NCBI RefSeq assembly: GCF_018614525.1
Contig: NZ_JAGGOL010000016.1
Span: 62,001-126,000 of the forward strand
Direction of reading: 5' to 3'
From: Streptomyces sp. ISL-11
Lineage (GTDB): Bacteria; Actinomycetota; Actinomycetes; Streptomycetales; Streptomycetaceae
Length of the DNA: 64,000 nt
Of the stretch, positions 35,880 to 44,493 are shown piece by piece. The position numbers were made by a program, and so were the translations under genes. Below the pieces are notes generated by a model. It saw only the letters and a list, made by a program, of their open reading frames with translations, was not told the origin of the DNA and made no database searches. The stretch's first letter is position 1, and every line of letters starts with the position of its first letter.

Positions 35880-36794
35880 TTACGACAGGGCGGCGCGGCC
35901 GATCGCGCCCGCCGCGGCCCGTGCCGCCGGAGAGGTCGCGAGATAGTCGACGGCCCGGCGCAGCGACCCTTCCTGCGTGGGGTGGTAGGACCGCCGCAGA
36001 TAGCGGGGCACGGCCGCGCCCAGCTGCCGCGAGCTGGGCAACAGCCCCTTGCGCACCGCCTTGTTGTGCTCGCGCAGCGAATACCGCAGCCGTCCCGCGA
36101 GCTGCGGGTCGTGCCGTATCAGATAGGCCGAGCCCCACATCCACAGATAGGTCAGCACGGGCGCCGTGATCAGCATGCCCACCACCCGGCGGGCGTACCG
36201 GCCCGGGTCCTCGCCGCCGCAGTGCTCGTACATGTCGAAGGCCACGGACCGGTGTTCGACCTCCTCGGCGCCGTGCCAGCGCAGCAGGTCGAGCATCACC
36301 GGGTCCGGCCCGGCCCGGTCCAGGTCGTCCGCGTGGAGCACCCAGTTGCCCAGCACGGCCGTGAACTGCTCGACCGCCGCTATCACCGAGAGCCGGAAGC
36401 GCAGCCACTCCCGGCCGGAGAGCGGCAGGCCGAGCGGCGGCCTCTCACCCAGCAGCGCGTCGAAGAGGAAGTCGACGCGCCGGGTGTACGCCGTGGTGTC
36501 CAGGCCCTGGTGGGCGAGGTGTTCGAGCACGTAGGCGTGCTGCACGCTGTGGGTGGCCTCCTGCCCCATGAAGCCCTTGACGTCCTTGAGCAGCTCCTTG
36601 TCGTCGACGAGCGGGAGGGCCTCCTTGAACACCTTGACGAACCACCGCTCCCCGGCGGGCAGCAGCAGGTGCAGGACGTTGATGACGTGGGTGGCGGTGG
36701 GCTCGTCCGGGATCCAGTGCAGTGGCGTCGCGTCCCAGTCGAACGAGACACGACGCGGGGTTATCGCGTGGCCGCTCCGGTACCTGTGCTTCAT
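35880..36794 (-). CDS. Metal-dependent hydrolase family protein (PF10118 type)
   Basis: 304-aa all-helical protein resembling the predicted metal-dependent hydrolase family. Possible di-metal ligands are spread over helices: EATHSVQH near residue 80, AAVEQFTAVLG, and HGAEEVEHRSVAFDMYEH around 165-185, a ferritin-like pattern of Glu/His. Reaction unknown; homologues are often encoded near fatty-acid or sterol genes. It has an AAGGAG site before ATG 36794 and lies between the EphD-like fusion gene and the MerR gene, with 36-nt and 9-nt gaps. Confidence 0.8.
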   Translation of the reverse strand: MKHRYRSGHAITPRRVSFDWDATPLHWIPDEPTATHVINVLHLLLPAGERWFVKVFKEALPLVDDKELLKDVKGFMGQEATHSVQHAYVLEHLAHQGLDTTAYTRRVDFLFDALLGERPPLGLPLSGREWLRFRLSVIAAVEQFTAVLGNWVLHADDLDRAGPDPVMLDLLRWHGAEEVEHRSVAFDMYEHCGGEDPGRYARRVVGMLITAPVLTYLWMWGSAYLIRHDPQLAGRLRYSLREHNKAVRKGLLPSSRQLGAAVPRYLRRSYHPTQEGSLRRAVDYLATSPAARAAAGAIGRAALS

Positions 36795-36830
36795 TTCTGC
36801 TCCTTGGCGGGCGTGCCGCGGGTGCGCCGG

Positions 36831-38648
36831 CTACAGCGGGAGGTCGATTCGCGCGAGGGCGCGCAGCAACCGCGGTGTGAAACGGGACATGAAGCGCAGG
36901 CCGTGCGCCTCGGGTGTCACGGGAACGACGGCCTGGTTGCGGAGCACGGCCCGCAGGACCGCGTCGGCCACCTTCTCCGGCGGGTAGTTGCGGCGGCCGT
37001 ACATCCGGCTCGCCTTGTCGCGGCGCCGCTGTTGCTCCTCGTCGCTGACGCCCGTGAAGCGCGCGCCCGCCGTGATCCCGGTGTTGACGATGCCGGGGCA
37101 GATCGCGGTGACCCCGATGCCCTGCCCGGCCAGCTCGGCGCGCAGGCACTCGCTGAGCATCAGCACGGCGGCCTTGGACGCGCAGTAGGCCGCGAGGTCC
37201 TTCGCGGGCTGGAACGCCGCGGCCGAGGCGGTGTTGACGATGTGGCCGCCCTGGCCGCGCTCCGCCATCTGCTTGCCGAAGGTCCGGCAGCCATGGATGA
37301 CGCCCCACAGATTGACGTCGAGGACCTTCCGCCAGTCCTCGGCCGAGGTGGACATGAAGCTGCCGGCCATGCCGATGCCGGCGTTGTTGACCAGCACGTC
37401 CACCACCCCGTACTCGGCGGCGACCTTGGCGGCCAGCTTCTCCATCACCTGTTCGTCCGAGACGTCGGCGGTCTCGGCCCACGCCTCCGGCGCACCGATC
37501 AGCCGTGCCATCTCCGCCGTACGGGCCGCGCCCTCGGCGTCCCGGTCGACCGCGACGACCCTGGCCCCCGCCTCCGCGAAGGCGAACGCCGTGGCCCGGC
37601 CGATGCCGCCGGCCGCACCGGTGACCAGCACGAGCCGCCCGCCGAACGCCTGGGCGTACGCGGTGCCGGGCGCGCCGCCCGCCGCGGCGGGGCCCGCGGT
37701 GCCGGACGACTCCTGGGACGTCACGAACTCGGCGATCCAGGCGGACAGCTGGTCGGGCCGGGTGCGCGGCACCCAATGCTTGGCGGCCAGGGTGTGCCGC
37801 ACCAGGCCGGGCGCCCACTTCTCCAGGCCGTCGTAGAGCCGTTCGGACAGGAAGACGTCCCCGGTCGGAGTGATCAGCTGCACGGGCGCATGGGCGTACG
37901 CGTCCGTGCGCGGCCGGCGCAGCCGGGACCGGATGTTGTCGCGGTACAGCCAGGCGCCGTGTGCCGCGTCCGTGGGCAGCGAGGCCGTCGGGTAGGAGCC
38001 GGCGGGCAGCTTCTCCATCCGCGCGAGGATCTTCGGCCACTGCCTCATCAGCGGTCCGCGCATCAGCGCCTCCGGCACGGCCGGGGTGTGCAGCGCGTAC
38101 ACATACCAGGACCGTGCGCCCTGCCCGAGGAACTGGGCGGCCCGGCGCGGGGTCGGCCGGGTCACGCGCTCCTTGAGCCACAGGGCCATGTGGTCGAGCG
38201 ACGGTCCGGAGATCGAGGTGAAGGAGGCGATCCGGCCCTCGGTGCGGGCCGCGGTGGCGAACTCCCAGCCCTGCACCGAACCCCAGTCGTGCCCCACGAG
38301 ATGCACCGGCGCGCCGGGGCTCACCGCGTCCGCGACCGCCAGGAAGTCGTCCGTGAGCTTCTCCAGCGTGAAGCCGCCCCGCAGCGGCTTCGGGGCCGTG
38401 GAGCGCCCGCAGCCGCGCACGTCGTACAGCACCACGTGGAAGCGGTCCCGCAGCCGCTCGGCGACCTCGGACCACACCTCCTTGCTGTCCGGATAGCCGT
38501 GCAGCAGCACCACCGTGGGGCGCGAGGCGTCCCCCAGTTCCCTGACGCACAGCTCGACGCCGCCCGTGCGGACCCACCGCTCCCGCGCGCCGTCCCCGGA
38601 CGTCCCGGACCTCTCCTCGCCCGTCCCGCCGGTCGTTTCCCCGGTCAT
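36831..38648 (-). CDS. EphD-like fusion: alpha/beta-hydrolase plus short-chain dehydrogenase
   Basis: 605-aa two-domain enzyme. The N-terminal half (about 25-310) is an epoxide-hydrolase-type alpha/beta hydrolase with HGYPDSKEVW and nucleophile Asp in LVGHDWGSVQGW. The C-terminal half (about 330-600) is an SDR: NAD(P) site TGAAGGIGRAT, NNAG, and catalytic YCASKAAV. This architecture matches mycobacterial EphD, which acts on lipid epoxides or mycolate-related substrates; here the substrate would be a lipid or aldehyde but is unknown. The ATG overlaps the stop of the M24 gene (ATGA), so the two are translationally coupled; GGAGGAG lies upstream. Confidence 0.88.
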   Translation of the reverse strand: MTGETTGGTGEERSGTSGDGARERWVRTGGVELCVRELGDASRPTVVLLHGYPDSKEVWSEVAERLRDRFHVVLYDVRGCGRSTAPKPLRGGFTLEKLTDDFLAVADAVSPGAPVHLVGHDWGSVQGWEFATAARTEGRIASFTSISGPSLDHMALWLKERVTRPTPRRAAQFLGQGARSWYVYALHTPAVPEALMRGPLMRQWPKILARMEKLPAGSYPTASLPTDAAHGAWLYRDNIRSRLRRPRTDAYAHAPVQLITPTGDVFLSERLYDGLEKWAPGLVRHTLAAKHWVPRTRPDQLSAWIAEFVTSQESSGTAGPAAAGGAPGTAYAQAFGGRLVLVTGAAGGIGRATAFAFAEAGARVVAVDRDAEGAARTAEMARLIGAPEAWAETADVSDEQVMEKLAAKVAAEYGVVDVLVNNAGIGMAGSFMSTSAEDWRKVLDVNLWGVIHGCRTFGKQMAERGQGGHIVNTASAAAFQPAKDLAAYCASKAAVLMLSECLRAELAGQGIGVTAICPGIVNTGITAGARFTGVSDEEQQRRRDKASRMYGRRNYPPEKVADAVLRAVLRNQAVVPVTPEAHGLRFMSRFTPRLLRALARIDLPL

Positions 38649-39493
38649 GCGGCCTTCTCCTCCCGCCGGCGCCGCACATGCGGCAGATCGTCGTCGAGCC
38701 AGAACGCGCTTTCCTGAGGGTCGCGGGAATCCGTGACCACCAGGAGCTCCTCGAACTTCGCGCCCGTCCCCCGGAAGCCGAGGTGCGGCTCCACCGCCCA
38801 CAGCCCCGGCCGGGGCGGGTGGTCGGACATGCGGTGCGGGCTCCACAGCGGGGACCAGCCCTCCCGGTGGCCGTGCAGGGCGTCGGAGGCCAGGCCCTTG
38901 AGCGCCTGGGTGCCGAACCCGAACACATGCGGCGACCAGCGCCGCTCGCGCACCCGGCCCACCTTGTGCGCGATCACCCCGAAGGGATAGGCGCGGTGGC
39001 GGTTGGTGTAGCCCTGGCGGGCCATGAGCCGGTCCACGTCCTCGTATATCTCCCGCAGCGGCCGCCGCTCGCGGACCTCGCGCAGGATCAGCTCCCGGTG
39101 CGTCCGCAGGTCGTCCATCAGCCGGTCGTGCAGGGGATCGGGTCCGAGGCAGCCCGCGTATCCGATGTCGGCCGTGAAGCCCCGGTGCACCGGGGCCATG
39201 TCGAGGATGAACGCCATCCCCGGCTCCAGCCTCCGGTCCGTCGGGAAGAACTGGAGCGGCACCCGGAACTCCACGAAAGCCGTGCGGTCCCCGAACCAGG
39301 CGAAGGGCAGGTGGAACCAGTCCCGCACCCCGCGCTCCCGCAGCCACTCGCGCTGCATCCGGGCCGCGTCGCGCTCGGTCACGCCCGGCCCGAGCTGCGC
39401 GGCGACCGCTTCGGCGCACGCGTAGGCGAGGCGCTGCACTTCCTTGAACCCCCGTAATTCCGCCGAGAGTTCACGAGCCACTGCTGAGGTCAT
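38645..39493 (-). CDS. M24-fold metallopeptidase-like protein
   Basis: 282-aa protein of the creatinase/aminopeptidase P fold. The five metal ligands can be traced: two Asp in FILDMAPVHRGFTADIG, His in FGVIAHKVGR, Glu in LWAVEPHLGF and Glu in KFEELLVVTD, so it may be catalytically active. Typical substrates are Xaa-Pro peptides, but divergent members have other roles. ATG 39493 (MTSAVARELS) is chosen; the frame upstream to 39676 lies across DnaA-like boxes and lacks protein character. It is first gene of the leftward operon M24 - EphD-like - PF10118 - MerR. Confidence 0.8.
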   Translation of the reverse strand: MTSAVARELSAELRGFKEVQRLAYACAEAVAAQLGPGVTERDAARMQREWLRERGVRDWFHLPFAWFGDRTAFVEFRVPLQFFPTDRRLEPGMAFILDMAPVHRGFTADIGYAGCLGPDPLHDRLMDDLRTHRELILREVRERRPLREIYEDVDRLMARQGYTNRHRAYPFGVIAHKVGRVRERRWSPHVFGFGTQALKGLASDALHGHREGWSPLWSPHRMSDHPPRPGLWAVEPHLGFRGTGAKFEELLVVTDSRDPQESAFWLDDDLPHVRRRREEKAA

Positions 39494-39510
39494 CGCCACC
39501 CGCCGTCCCC

Positions 39511-39606
39511 TGTGGATCACACGTCGGTCCAGTCCCGCAACTTGACACTGATGAATGTGACAATGCCCGGCGGCTGCGTCAAGGGTTGTGCACGACCTGT
39601 GGATAA
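39511..39606. other. DnaA-box-like sequences between the M24 and ABC operons
   Basis: The 272-nt divergent gap contains a perfect TTATCCACA box on the minus strand (39598-39606) and a near match TGATCCACA (39511-39519). Promoters for both operons must also be here. Two boxes alone are weak evidence for a functional site. Confidence 0.4.
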
Positions 39607-39765
39607 CTTTCGGTAACCCCTGGCCCCGACCTGACGCCGACCTGGCCCCGACCCGGCCCTCCGACGGGTGGGACACCCCCTACGGGATCGTCAGACCCGA
39701 GGACTACGCACAACCAGCCGTCTGGGCTGACGACCGCGGTCGTACCCGCCACTACCGTCGATGAC

Positions 39766-40800
39766 GTGACTGTGATCGCTACCGAAAGCCTCAGCAAGCG
39801 GTTCCCCCGGGTGACCGCTCTCGACCGGTTGTCCGTCGACATCACGCCGGGCGTGACCGGCCTGGTGGGTGCCAACGGAGCCGGCAAGTCCACGCTGATC
39901 AAGATCCTGCTCGGCCTCTCCCCGGCCACCGAGGGCCGCGCCAGCGTGCTGGGCCTCGACGTCGCCACCCAGGGCGGCGCCATCCGGGAACGGGTCGGCT
40001 ATATGCCCGAGCACGACTGCCTGCCGCCCGACGTCTCCGCGACGGAGTTCGTCGTCCACATGGCGCGCATGTCCGGCCTGCCCGCCACCGCCGCACGCGA
40101 GCGCACCGCGGACACCCTGCGCCACGTGGGCCTCTACGAGGAGCGCTACCGCCCCATCGGTGGCTACTCGACCGGCATGAAGCAGCGGGTCAAGCTCGCC
40201 CAGGCGCTCGTCCACGACCCGCAGCTGGTCCTGCTGGACGAGCCCACCAACGGCCTCGACCCGGTCGGCCGCGACGAGATGCTCGGCCTGATCCGGCGGG
40301 TCCACACCGACTTCGGCATCTCGGTCCTGGTCACCTCACACCTGCTCGGCGAGCTGGAGCGCACCTGCGACCACGTCGTCGTCATCGACGGCGGCAAGCT
40401 CCTGCGCTCCTCCTCCACGGACGAGTTCACCCAGACCACCGGCTCCCTCGCCGTGGAGGTCACGGACTCCGACGCCCGCCCGGACGGCACGGCCGCCCTG
40501 CTCACGGCCCTCGCCGCCGCCGGCCTGACCGTCCAGCCGGCCGGTCGCTCGGCCGACGGAGCGCCCGCGTCCGGCCGCGTGCTGCTGGTGGACGTGGCCG
40601 ACGACAGCACGTACGACACGGTCCGCGACGCCGTCGCCGACCTCGGCCTGGGGCTGGTCCGCATGGAGCAGCGCCGCCACCGGATCGCGGAGGTCTTCCG
40701 GGACGAGGAAGCACCGGCCGCACCCCCCGCGTCCCCGGCCCGGGGCGCCGACCGGCGGAAGCGCGACGAGCAGAACGGAGGCGCGCCCGATGCCGCCTGA
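39766..40800 (+). CDS. ABC transporter ATPase, first pair
   Basis: 344-aa ATPase of an ABC-2-type transporter. Walker A GANGAGKST near 40, signature STGMKQRVKLAQAL around 140, Walker B LVLLDEPTNGLD near 160, and a regulatory C-terminal domain ending in a Pro/Arg-rich tail. The start is GTG 39766; GTG 39772 is also possible. It overlaps the permease gene by 11 bp, and the four genes at 39766-43334 form one operon encoding two ATPase/permease pairs. The substrate is unknown; such pairs often export drugs or lipids. Confidence 0.88.
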   Translation: MTVIATESLSKRFPRVTALDRLSVDITPGVTGLVGANGAGKSTLIKILLGLSPATEGRASVLGLDVATQGGAIRERVGYMPEHDCLPPDVSATEFVVHMARMSGLPATAARERTADTLRHVGLYEERYRPIGGYSTGMKQRVKLAQALVHDPQLVLLDEPTNGLDPVGRDEMLGLIRRVHTDFGISVLVTSHLLGELERTCDHVVVIDGGKLLRSSSTDEFTQTTGSLAVEVTDSDARPDGTAALLTALAAAGLTVQPAGRSADGAPASGRVLLVDVADDSTYDTVRDAVADLGLGLVRMEQRRHRIAEVFRDEEAPAAPPASPARGADRRKRDEQNGGAPDAA

Positions 40801-41689
40801 GACCAGTACGGCGCCCGCCCAGGACGTCATCCACAACATCGGCTACCGCAACTACACCGGCGCCCGCCTCGGCCGCGCCTACGCCCGCCGCTCGCTCTTC
40901 TCGCAGAGCCTGCGCGGCGCGTACGGCCTCGGGCGCTCGGCGAAGTCCAAGGTCCTGCCGATGATCCTCTTCGGCGTCATGTGCGTGCCGGCCGCCATCA
41001 TGGTGGCGGTCACCGTGACCACCAAGATGAACGACCTGCCGGTGGAGTACACCCGCTACGCGATCAACCTTCAGGCGGTCATCGGCCTCTACCTGGCGGC
41101 ACAGGCACCCCAGTCCGTCTCGCGGGACCTGCGCTTCAAGTCGATACCGCTGTACTTCTCCCGGCCGATCGAACGGTCCGACTACGTCCTGGCCAAGTTC
41201 GCGGCGATGACGTCCGCGCTGTTCATCCTCACCGGCGTGCCGCTGCTGATCCTCTACGTGGGCGCCCTGCTCGCCAAGCTGGACTTCGCCGATCAGACGA
41301 CGGGCTTCGCGCAAGGACTGGTCTCCGTGGCACTGCTCTCGCTCCTCTTCGCCGGCCTCGGCCTCGTCGTGGCGGCCCTCACCCCGCGCCGCGGCTTCGG
41401 CGTCGCCGCCGTCATCGCCGTGCTGACGATCTCCTACGGCGCCGTCTCCACCATCCAGGGCATCTCCATGGCCCAGGACAACACCGGCGCCATCAGCTGG
41501 CTCGGCCTCTTCTCGCCGATCACTCTGGTCGACGGCGTCCAGACGGCGTTCCTCTCCGCCACCTCCGCCTTCCCCGGCGGCCACGGTCCCGGCGCCGGCA
41601 CCGGCGTCGTCTACGTCCTCGTACTGCTCGCCCTGATCGCCGGTTCCTACGGGCTGCTGATGCGCCGCTACCGAAAGGTCGGGCTGTGA
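40790..41689 (+). CDS. ABC-2-type transporter permease, first pair
   Basis: 299-aa permease with six predicted membrane helices (first at about 55-78, last near 270-290). The soluble N-terminal 50 residues contain IHNIGYRNYTGARLGRAYAR, typical for this actinobacterial group. The SQSLRGAYGLGRSAKSKVLP and RFKSIPLYFSRPIERSDYVL segments are characteristic of ABC-2 permeases. It partners the ATPase at 39766 and its stop overlaps the start of the second ATPase (GTGA at 41686-41689), so translation is coupled. Confidence 0.85.
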   Translation: MPPETSTAPAQDVIHNIGYRNYTGARLGRAYARRSLFSQSLRGAYGLGRSAKSKVLPMILFGVMCVPAAIMVAVTVTTKMNDLPVEYTRYAINLQAVIGLYLAAQAPQSVSRDLRFKSIPLYFSRPIERSDYVLAKFAAMTSALFILTGVPLLILYVGALLAKLDFADQTTGFAQGLVSVALLSLLFAGLGLVVAALTPRRGFGVAAVIAVLTISYGAVSTIQGISMAQDNTGAISWLGLFSPITLVDGVQTAFLSATSAFPGGHGPGAGTGVVYVLVLLALIAGSYGLLMRRYRKVGL

Positions 41690-42597
41690 CGACCATCCGT
41701 ATCGACAATGTCTCGCGCTGGTTCGGCAATGTGGTCGCCGTCAACGACGTCTCCATGGTCGTGGGCCCCGGCGTCACCGGCCTCCTCGGCCCCAACGGCG
41801 CCGGGAAGTCCACGCTCATCAACATGATGGGCGGCTTCCTCGCCCCCTCCACGGGCACGGTCACCCTCGACGGGGAGACCATCTGGCGCAACGAGACGAT
41901 CTACCGCCACATCGGCATCGTCCCCGAGCGCGAGTCGATGTACGACTTCCTCACCGGCAAGGAGTTCGTCCGCGCCAACGCCGAACTCCACGGCCTGGGC
42001 GCCAAGGAGGCCCAGCACGCGCTCGCCACGGTCGAGATGGAGTACGCGCAGGACCGCAAGATCTCCACGTACAGCAAGGGCATGCGCCAGCGCGTGAAGA
42101 TGGCCTCCGCGCTCGTCCACGAACCGTCGGTGCTCCTCCTGGACGAGCCCTTCAACGGCATGGACCCCCGGCAGCGCATGCAGCTGATGGACCTCCTGCG
42201 GCGGATGGGCGCGGAGGGCCGGACGGTGCTGTTCTCCTCGCACATCCTGGAGGAGGTCGAGCAGCTCGCCGCCCACATCGAGGTCGTCGTCGCGGGCCGG
42301 CACGCCGCTTCCGGCGACTTCCGCAAGATCCGCCGACTGATGACGGACCGCCCGCACCGCTACGTCGTCCGCTCCAGTGACGACCGGGCCCTGGCCGCCG
42401 CGCTCATCGCCGACCCGTCCACGGCCGGCATCGAGGTGGACGTCCAGGAGGGCGCCCTGCGCATCCAGGCCGTCGACTTCGGCCGCTTCACCGCCCTCCT
42501 GCCGCGGGTCGCCCGCGCGCAGGGCATCCGGCTCCTGACGGTCTCGCCCTCCGACGAGTCGCTCGAATCGGTCTTCTCCTACCTCGTCGCGGCCTGA
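41686..42597 (+). CDS. ABC transporter ATPase, second pair
   Basis: 303-aa ABC ATPase. Walker A GPNGAGKST near 40, signature YSKGMRQRVKMASALVHEPS, Walker B VLLLDEPFNGMDP and a C-terminal domain that ends with SDESLESVFSYLV. GTG 41686 overlaps the preceding permease stop by four bases. It is similar in layout to the first ATPase of the operon but belongs to a different sequence group, so the pairs are likely an old duplication or a heteromeric exporter. Confidence 0.88.
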   Translation: MTTIRIDNVSRWFGNVVAVNDVSMVVGPGVTGLLGPNGAGKSTLINMMGGFLAPSTGTVTLDGETIWRNETIYRHIGIVPERESMYDFLTGKEFVRANAELHGLGAKEAQHALATVEMEYAQDRKISTYSKGMRQRVKMASALVHEPSVLLLDEPFNGMDPRQRMQLMDLLRRMGAEGRTVLFSSHILEEVEQLAAHIEVVVAGRHAASGDFRKIRRLMTDRPHRYVVRSSDDRALAAALIADPSTAGIEVDVQEGALRIQAVDFGRFTALLPRVARAQGIRLLTVSPSDESLESVFSYLVAA

Positions 42598-42614
42598 AAG
42601 GAGCCCTGAGCGCC

Positions 42615-43334
42615 ATGTTCAACCCCACCGTCGCCCGGCTCACCTACCGGGGGCTCCTCGGCCGCCGACGCGCCTTCATCCTCTTCGCGCTGCCTGCCCT
42701 GCTGATCGTCATCTCCGTCGTCATCCGCGTGCTCACCGGCGCCGACGACGACACCGCGAGCACGGTCCTGGGCGGCTTCGCACTCGCCACGATGGTCCCG
42801 CTCATCGGCGTCGTCGCCGGTACGGGCGCGATCGGCCCGGAGATCGACGACGGCTCGGTCGTCTATCTCCTGTCCAAGCCGGTGAAGCGCCCCACGATCA
42901 TCTTCACCAAGCTGGTCGTCGCCATCGGCGTGACGGCCGCCTTCTCGGCCGTTCCCACCCTGATCGCGGGCTTCGTGCTCAACGGCAACAGCCAGCAGAT
43001 CGCCGTCGCCTACGCCGTCGCCGCGGCCGTCGCCTCGATCGCCTACAGCGCGATCTTCCTCCTCCTGGGCACCGTCACCCGGCACGCCGTCGTGGTCGGC
43101 CTCGTCTACGCCCTGGTGTGGGAGTCCCTCTTCGGCAATCTCATCGCCGGCGCCCGCACGCTGAGCGTCCAGCAGTGGTCGCTCGCCCTCGCCGAGAAGA
43201 TCGGTGCGGACGGAGCCATCACGGCGGACGTCGGTCTGCCCGTCGCGCTCGTCCTGCTCATCGGCGTCACGGGCCTCGCGACCTGGTTCGCGGGCCAGAA
43301 GCTGCGCGGCCTGACCCTCGCCGGGGAGGAGTGA
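42615..43334 (+). CDS. ABC-2-type transporter permease, second pair
   Basis: 239-aa permease with six hydrophobic segments (about 20-40, 55-80, 100-125, 130-150, 155-175, 210-230). Conserved ABC-2 pattern: GAIGPEIDDGSVVYLLSKPV near 75, followed by KRPTIIFTKLVVA. It starts 18 nt after the second ATPase with AAGGAG upstream of ATG 42615. It is the last gene of the four-gene operon; a long perfect hairpin (43421-43460) follows. Confidence 0.87.
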   Translation: MFNPTVARLTYRGLLGRRRAFILFALPALLIVISVVIRVLTGADDDTASTVLGGFALATMVPLIGVVAGTGAIGPEIDDGSVVYLLSKPVKRPTIIFTKLVVAIGVTAAFSAVPTLIAGFVLNGNSQQIAVAYAVAAAVASIAYSAIFLLLGTVTRHAVVVGLVYALVWESLFGNLIAGARTLSVQQWSLALAEKIGADGAITADVGLPVALVLLIGVTGLATWFAGQKLRGLTLAGEE

Positions 43335-43420
43335 CGGGGCGGTACGAAGAGCCGCAGGGCCGGCGCGCCGTGGCTCGTACAGCTGGCGCGCTCGTACAGC
43401 CGACACGCTCGTACCACTGA

Positions 43421-43460
43421 CGTGTAAGGGGCGGTCTCCACGGAGACCGCCCCTTACACG
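43421..43460. terminator. Bidirectional terminator between the ABC operon and the APH gene
   Basis: A perfect 19-bp inverted repeat (43421-43439 and 43442-43460) with only a 2-nt centre separates two convergent genes. It is the longest perfect hairpin in the window, about 87 nt after the permease stop and 20 nt from the APH stop. Confidence 0.9.
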
Positions 43461-43479
43461 TGCCGTCACCCGCGGCGCC

Positions 43480-44430
43480 TCACACGCGGGCCGCCAGCGC
43501 GCCGGCGATCGCCATCTGTTCGGGCGCCAGGGTGATGTCCTCGCCCTCCTCGGCATCCTCTATCTCCCACAGGGCGTTCTGCAGGACCCGTCCGAGCGTC
43601 CAGCGCGCCGCGCGGCGCCGCTCCAGGCCCAGCACCTCGGTCATCAGGTCGAAGCGGCGCAGCACCGCACGCTCGACGTCCCCGGTCGCCACGACGTCGT
43701 CCCACCGGTCGTGCAGCGCGGGCAGCAGCTCGAACCCGGCGTCGCCCACCAGCGGCTTGGGGTCGATGGCCAGCCACGGCTCCCGTTCCGCGCCGGGCAG
43801 CGGGGCCAGCACGTTCTCGTAGTGCAGGTCCCAGTGCAGCAGCCGGTCACCGGCCTCGCCGGCCACCTCCCGTACGGCCGCGGCGCAGCCCGCCACCAGC
43901 CGGCGCTCGTCCGGATCGGCCAGGGCCGGCACCGCCTCCGGCGCGTCGTGGAGCATCGCGCCCGCGATGTCCCCGAGCGACCGCAGCCCGGCCGGCGCGG
44001 GCACCGCGAGCAGCCGCGCGAGGAGCTCCGAGAGCGTCCGCAGCGCCGCCTCGCCATCCGGTACGGACATCAGCGAGCGCCCGGCGTCCAGCCGCTCCAG
44101 CAGCATCGAGCCGGACGCGGCGTCGTGGTCGAGGAGGCCGACCGCGCCGTCACCGCTCCAGGCGAGCAGCGCGTCCGGCTCGCCCGCGCTCTCGTCGGTG
44201 ACCGGCTGGAGCTTGAGTGCGGCGGGGGTGCCGTCCTCGCGCAGGACGGGCAGGACGAGGGCCACGTAACCGTGCCAGGAGGGGCCGTCGAGCCGCAGCC
44301 GCCAGCGGTCCATGAACTCCGCGGCCAGGTCCGGCAGGGCGGCGACCCAGCTGCGGCCCGCCTCCCCGTCGAACTCGTCGTGGTAGCCGGCGAGCGCGGC
44401 GGGGACGGTGATGCGGGAAGGCACGTGCAT
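43480..44430 (-). CDS. APH(6)/hydroxyurea-type phosphotransferase
   Basis: 316-aa kinase of the aminoglycoside/hydroxyurea antibiotic-resistance family. The kinase motif is LLHWDLHYENVLAP (catalytic Asp), followed by WLAIDPKPLVGDAGFELLPA, the metal-binding segment of APH(6) enzymes. Resistance to a 6-hydroxyl aminoglycoside (for example streptomycin type) or hydroxyurea is suggested, but many Streptomyces copies have no known substrate. ATG 44430 starts at MHVPSRITVP. It follows the CynX-type transporter by 63 nt on the same strand, so GntR, transporter and kinase may be co-transcribed. Confidence 0.82.
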   Translation of the reverse strand: MHVPSRITVPAALAGYHDEFDGEAGRSWVAALPDLAAEFMDRWRLRLDGPSWHGYVALVLPVLREDGTPAALKLQPVTDESAGEPDALLAWSGDGAVGLLDHDAASGSMLLERLDAGRSLMSVPDGEAALRTLSELLARLLAVPAPAGLRSLGDIAGAMLHDAPEAVPALADPDERRLVAGCAAAVREVAGEAGDRLLHWDLHYENVLAPLPGAEREPWLAIDPKPLVGDAGFELLPALHDRWDDVVATGDVERAVLRRFDLMTEVLGLERRRAARWTLGRVLQNALWEIEDAEEGEDITLAPEQMAIAGALAARV

Positions 44431-44493
44431 GACGGACGGACTCCTCACGACGGGTGGGGAGGCCCCGTGGGAGCCTCCTGCCACTCCAACGTC

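Noticed and set aside
38645..39676. Start of the M24 gene at 39676
   Set aside because: The extra 61 codons cross DnaA-like boxes and have no conserved sequence; ATG 39493 fits better.
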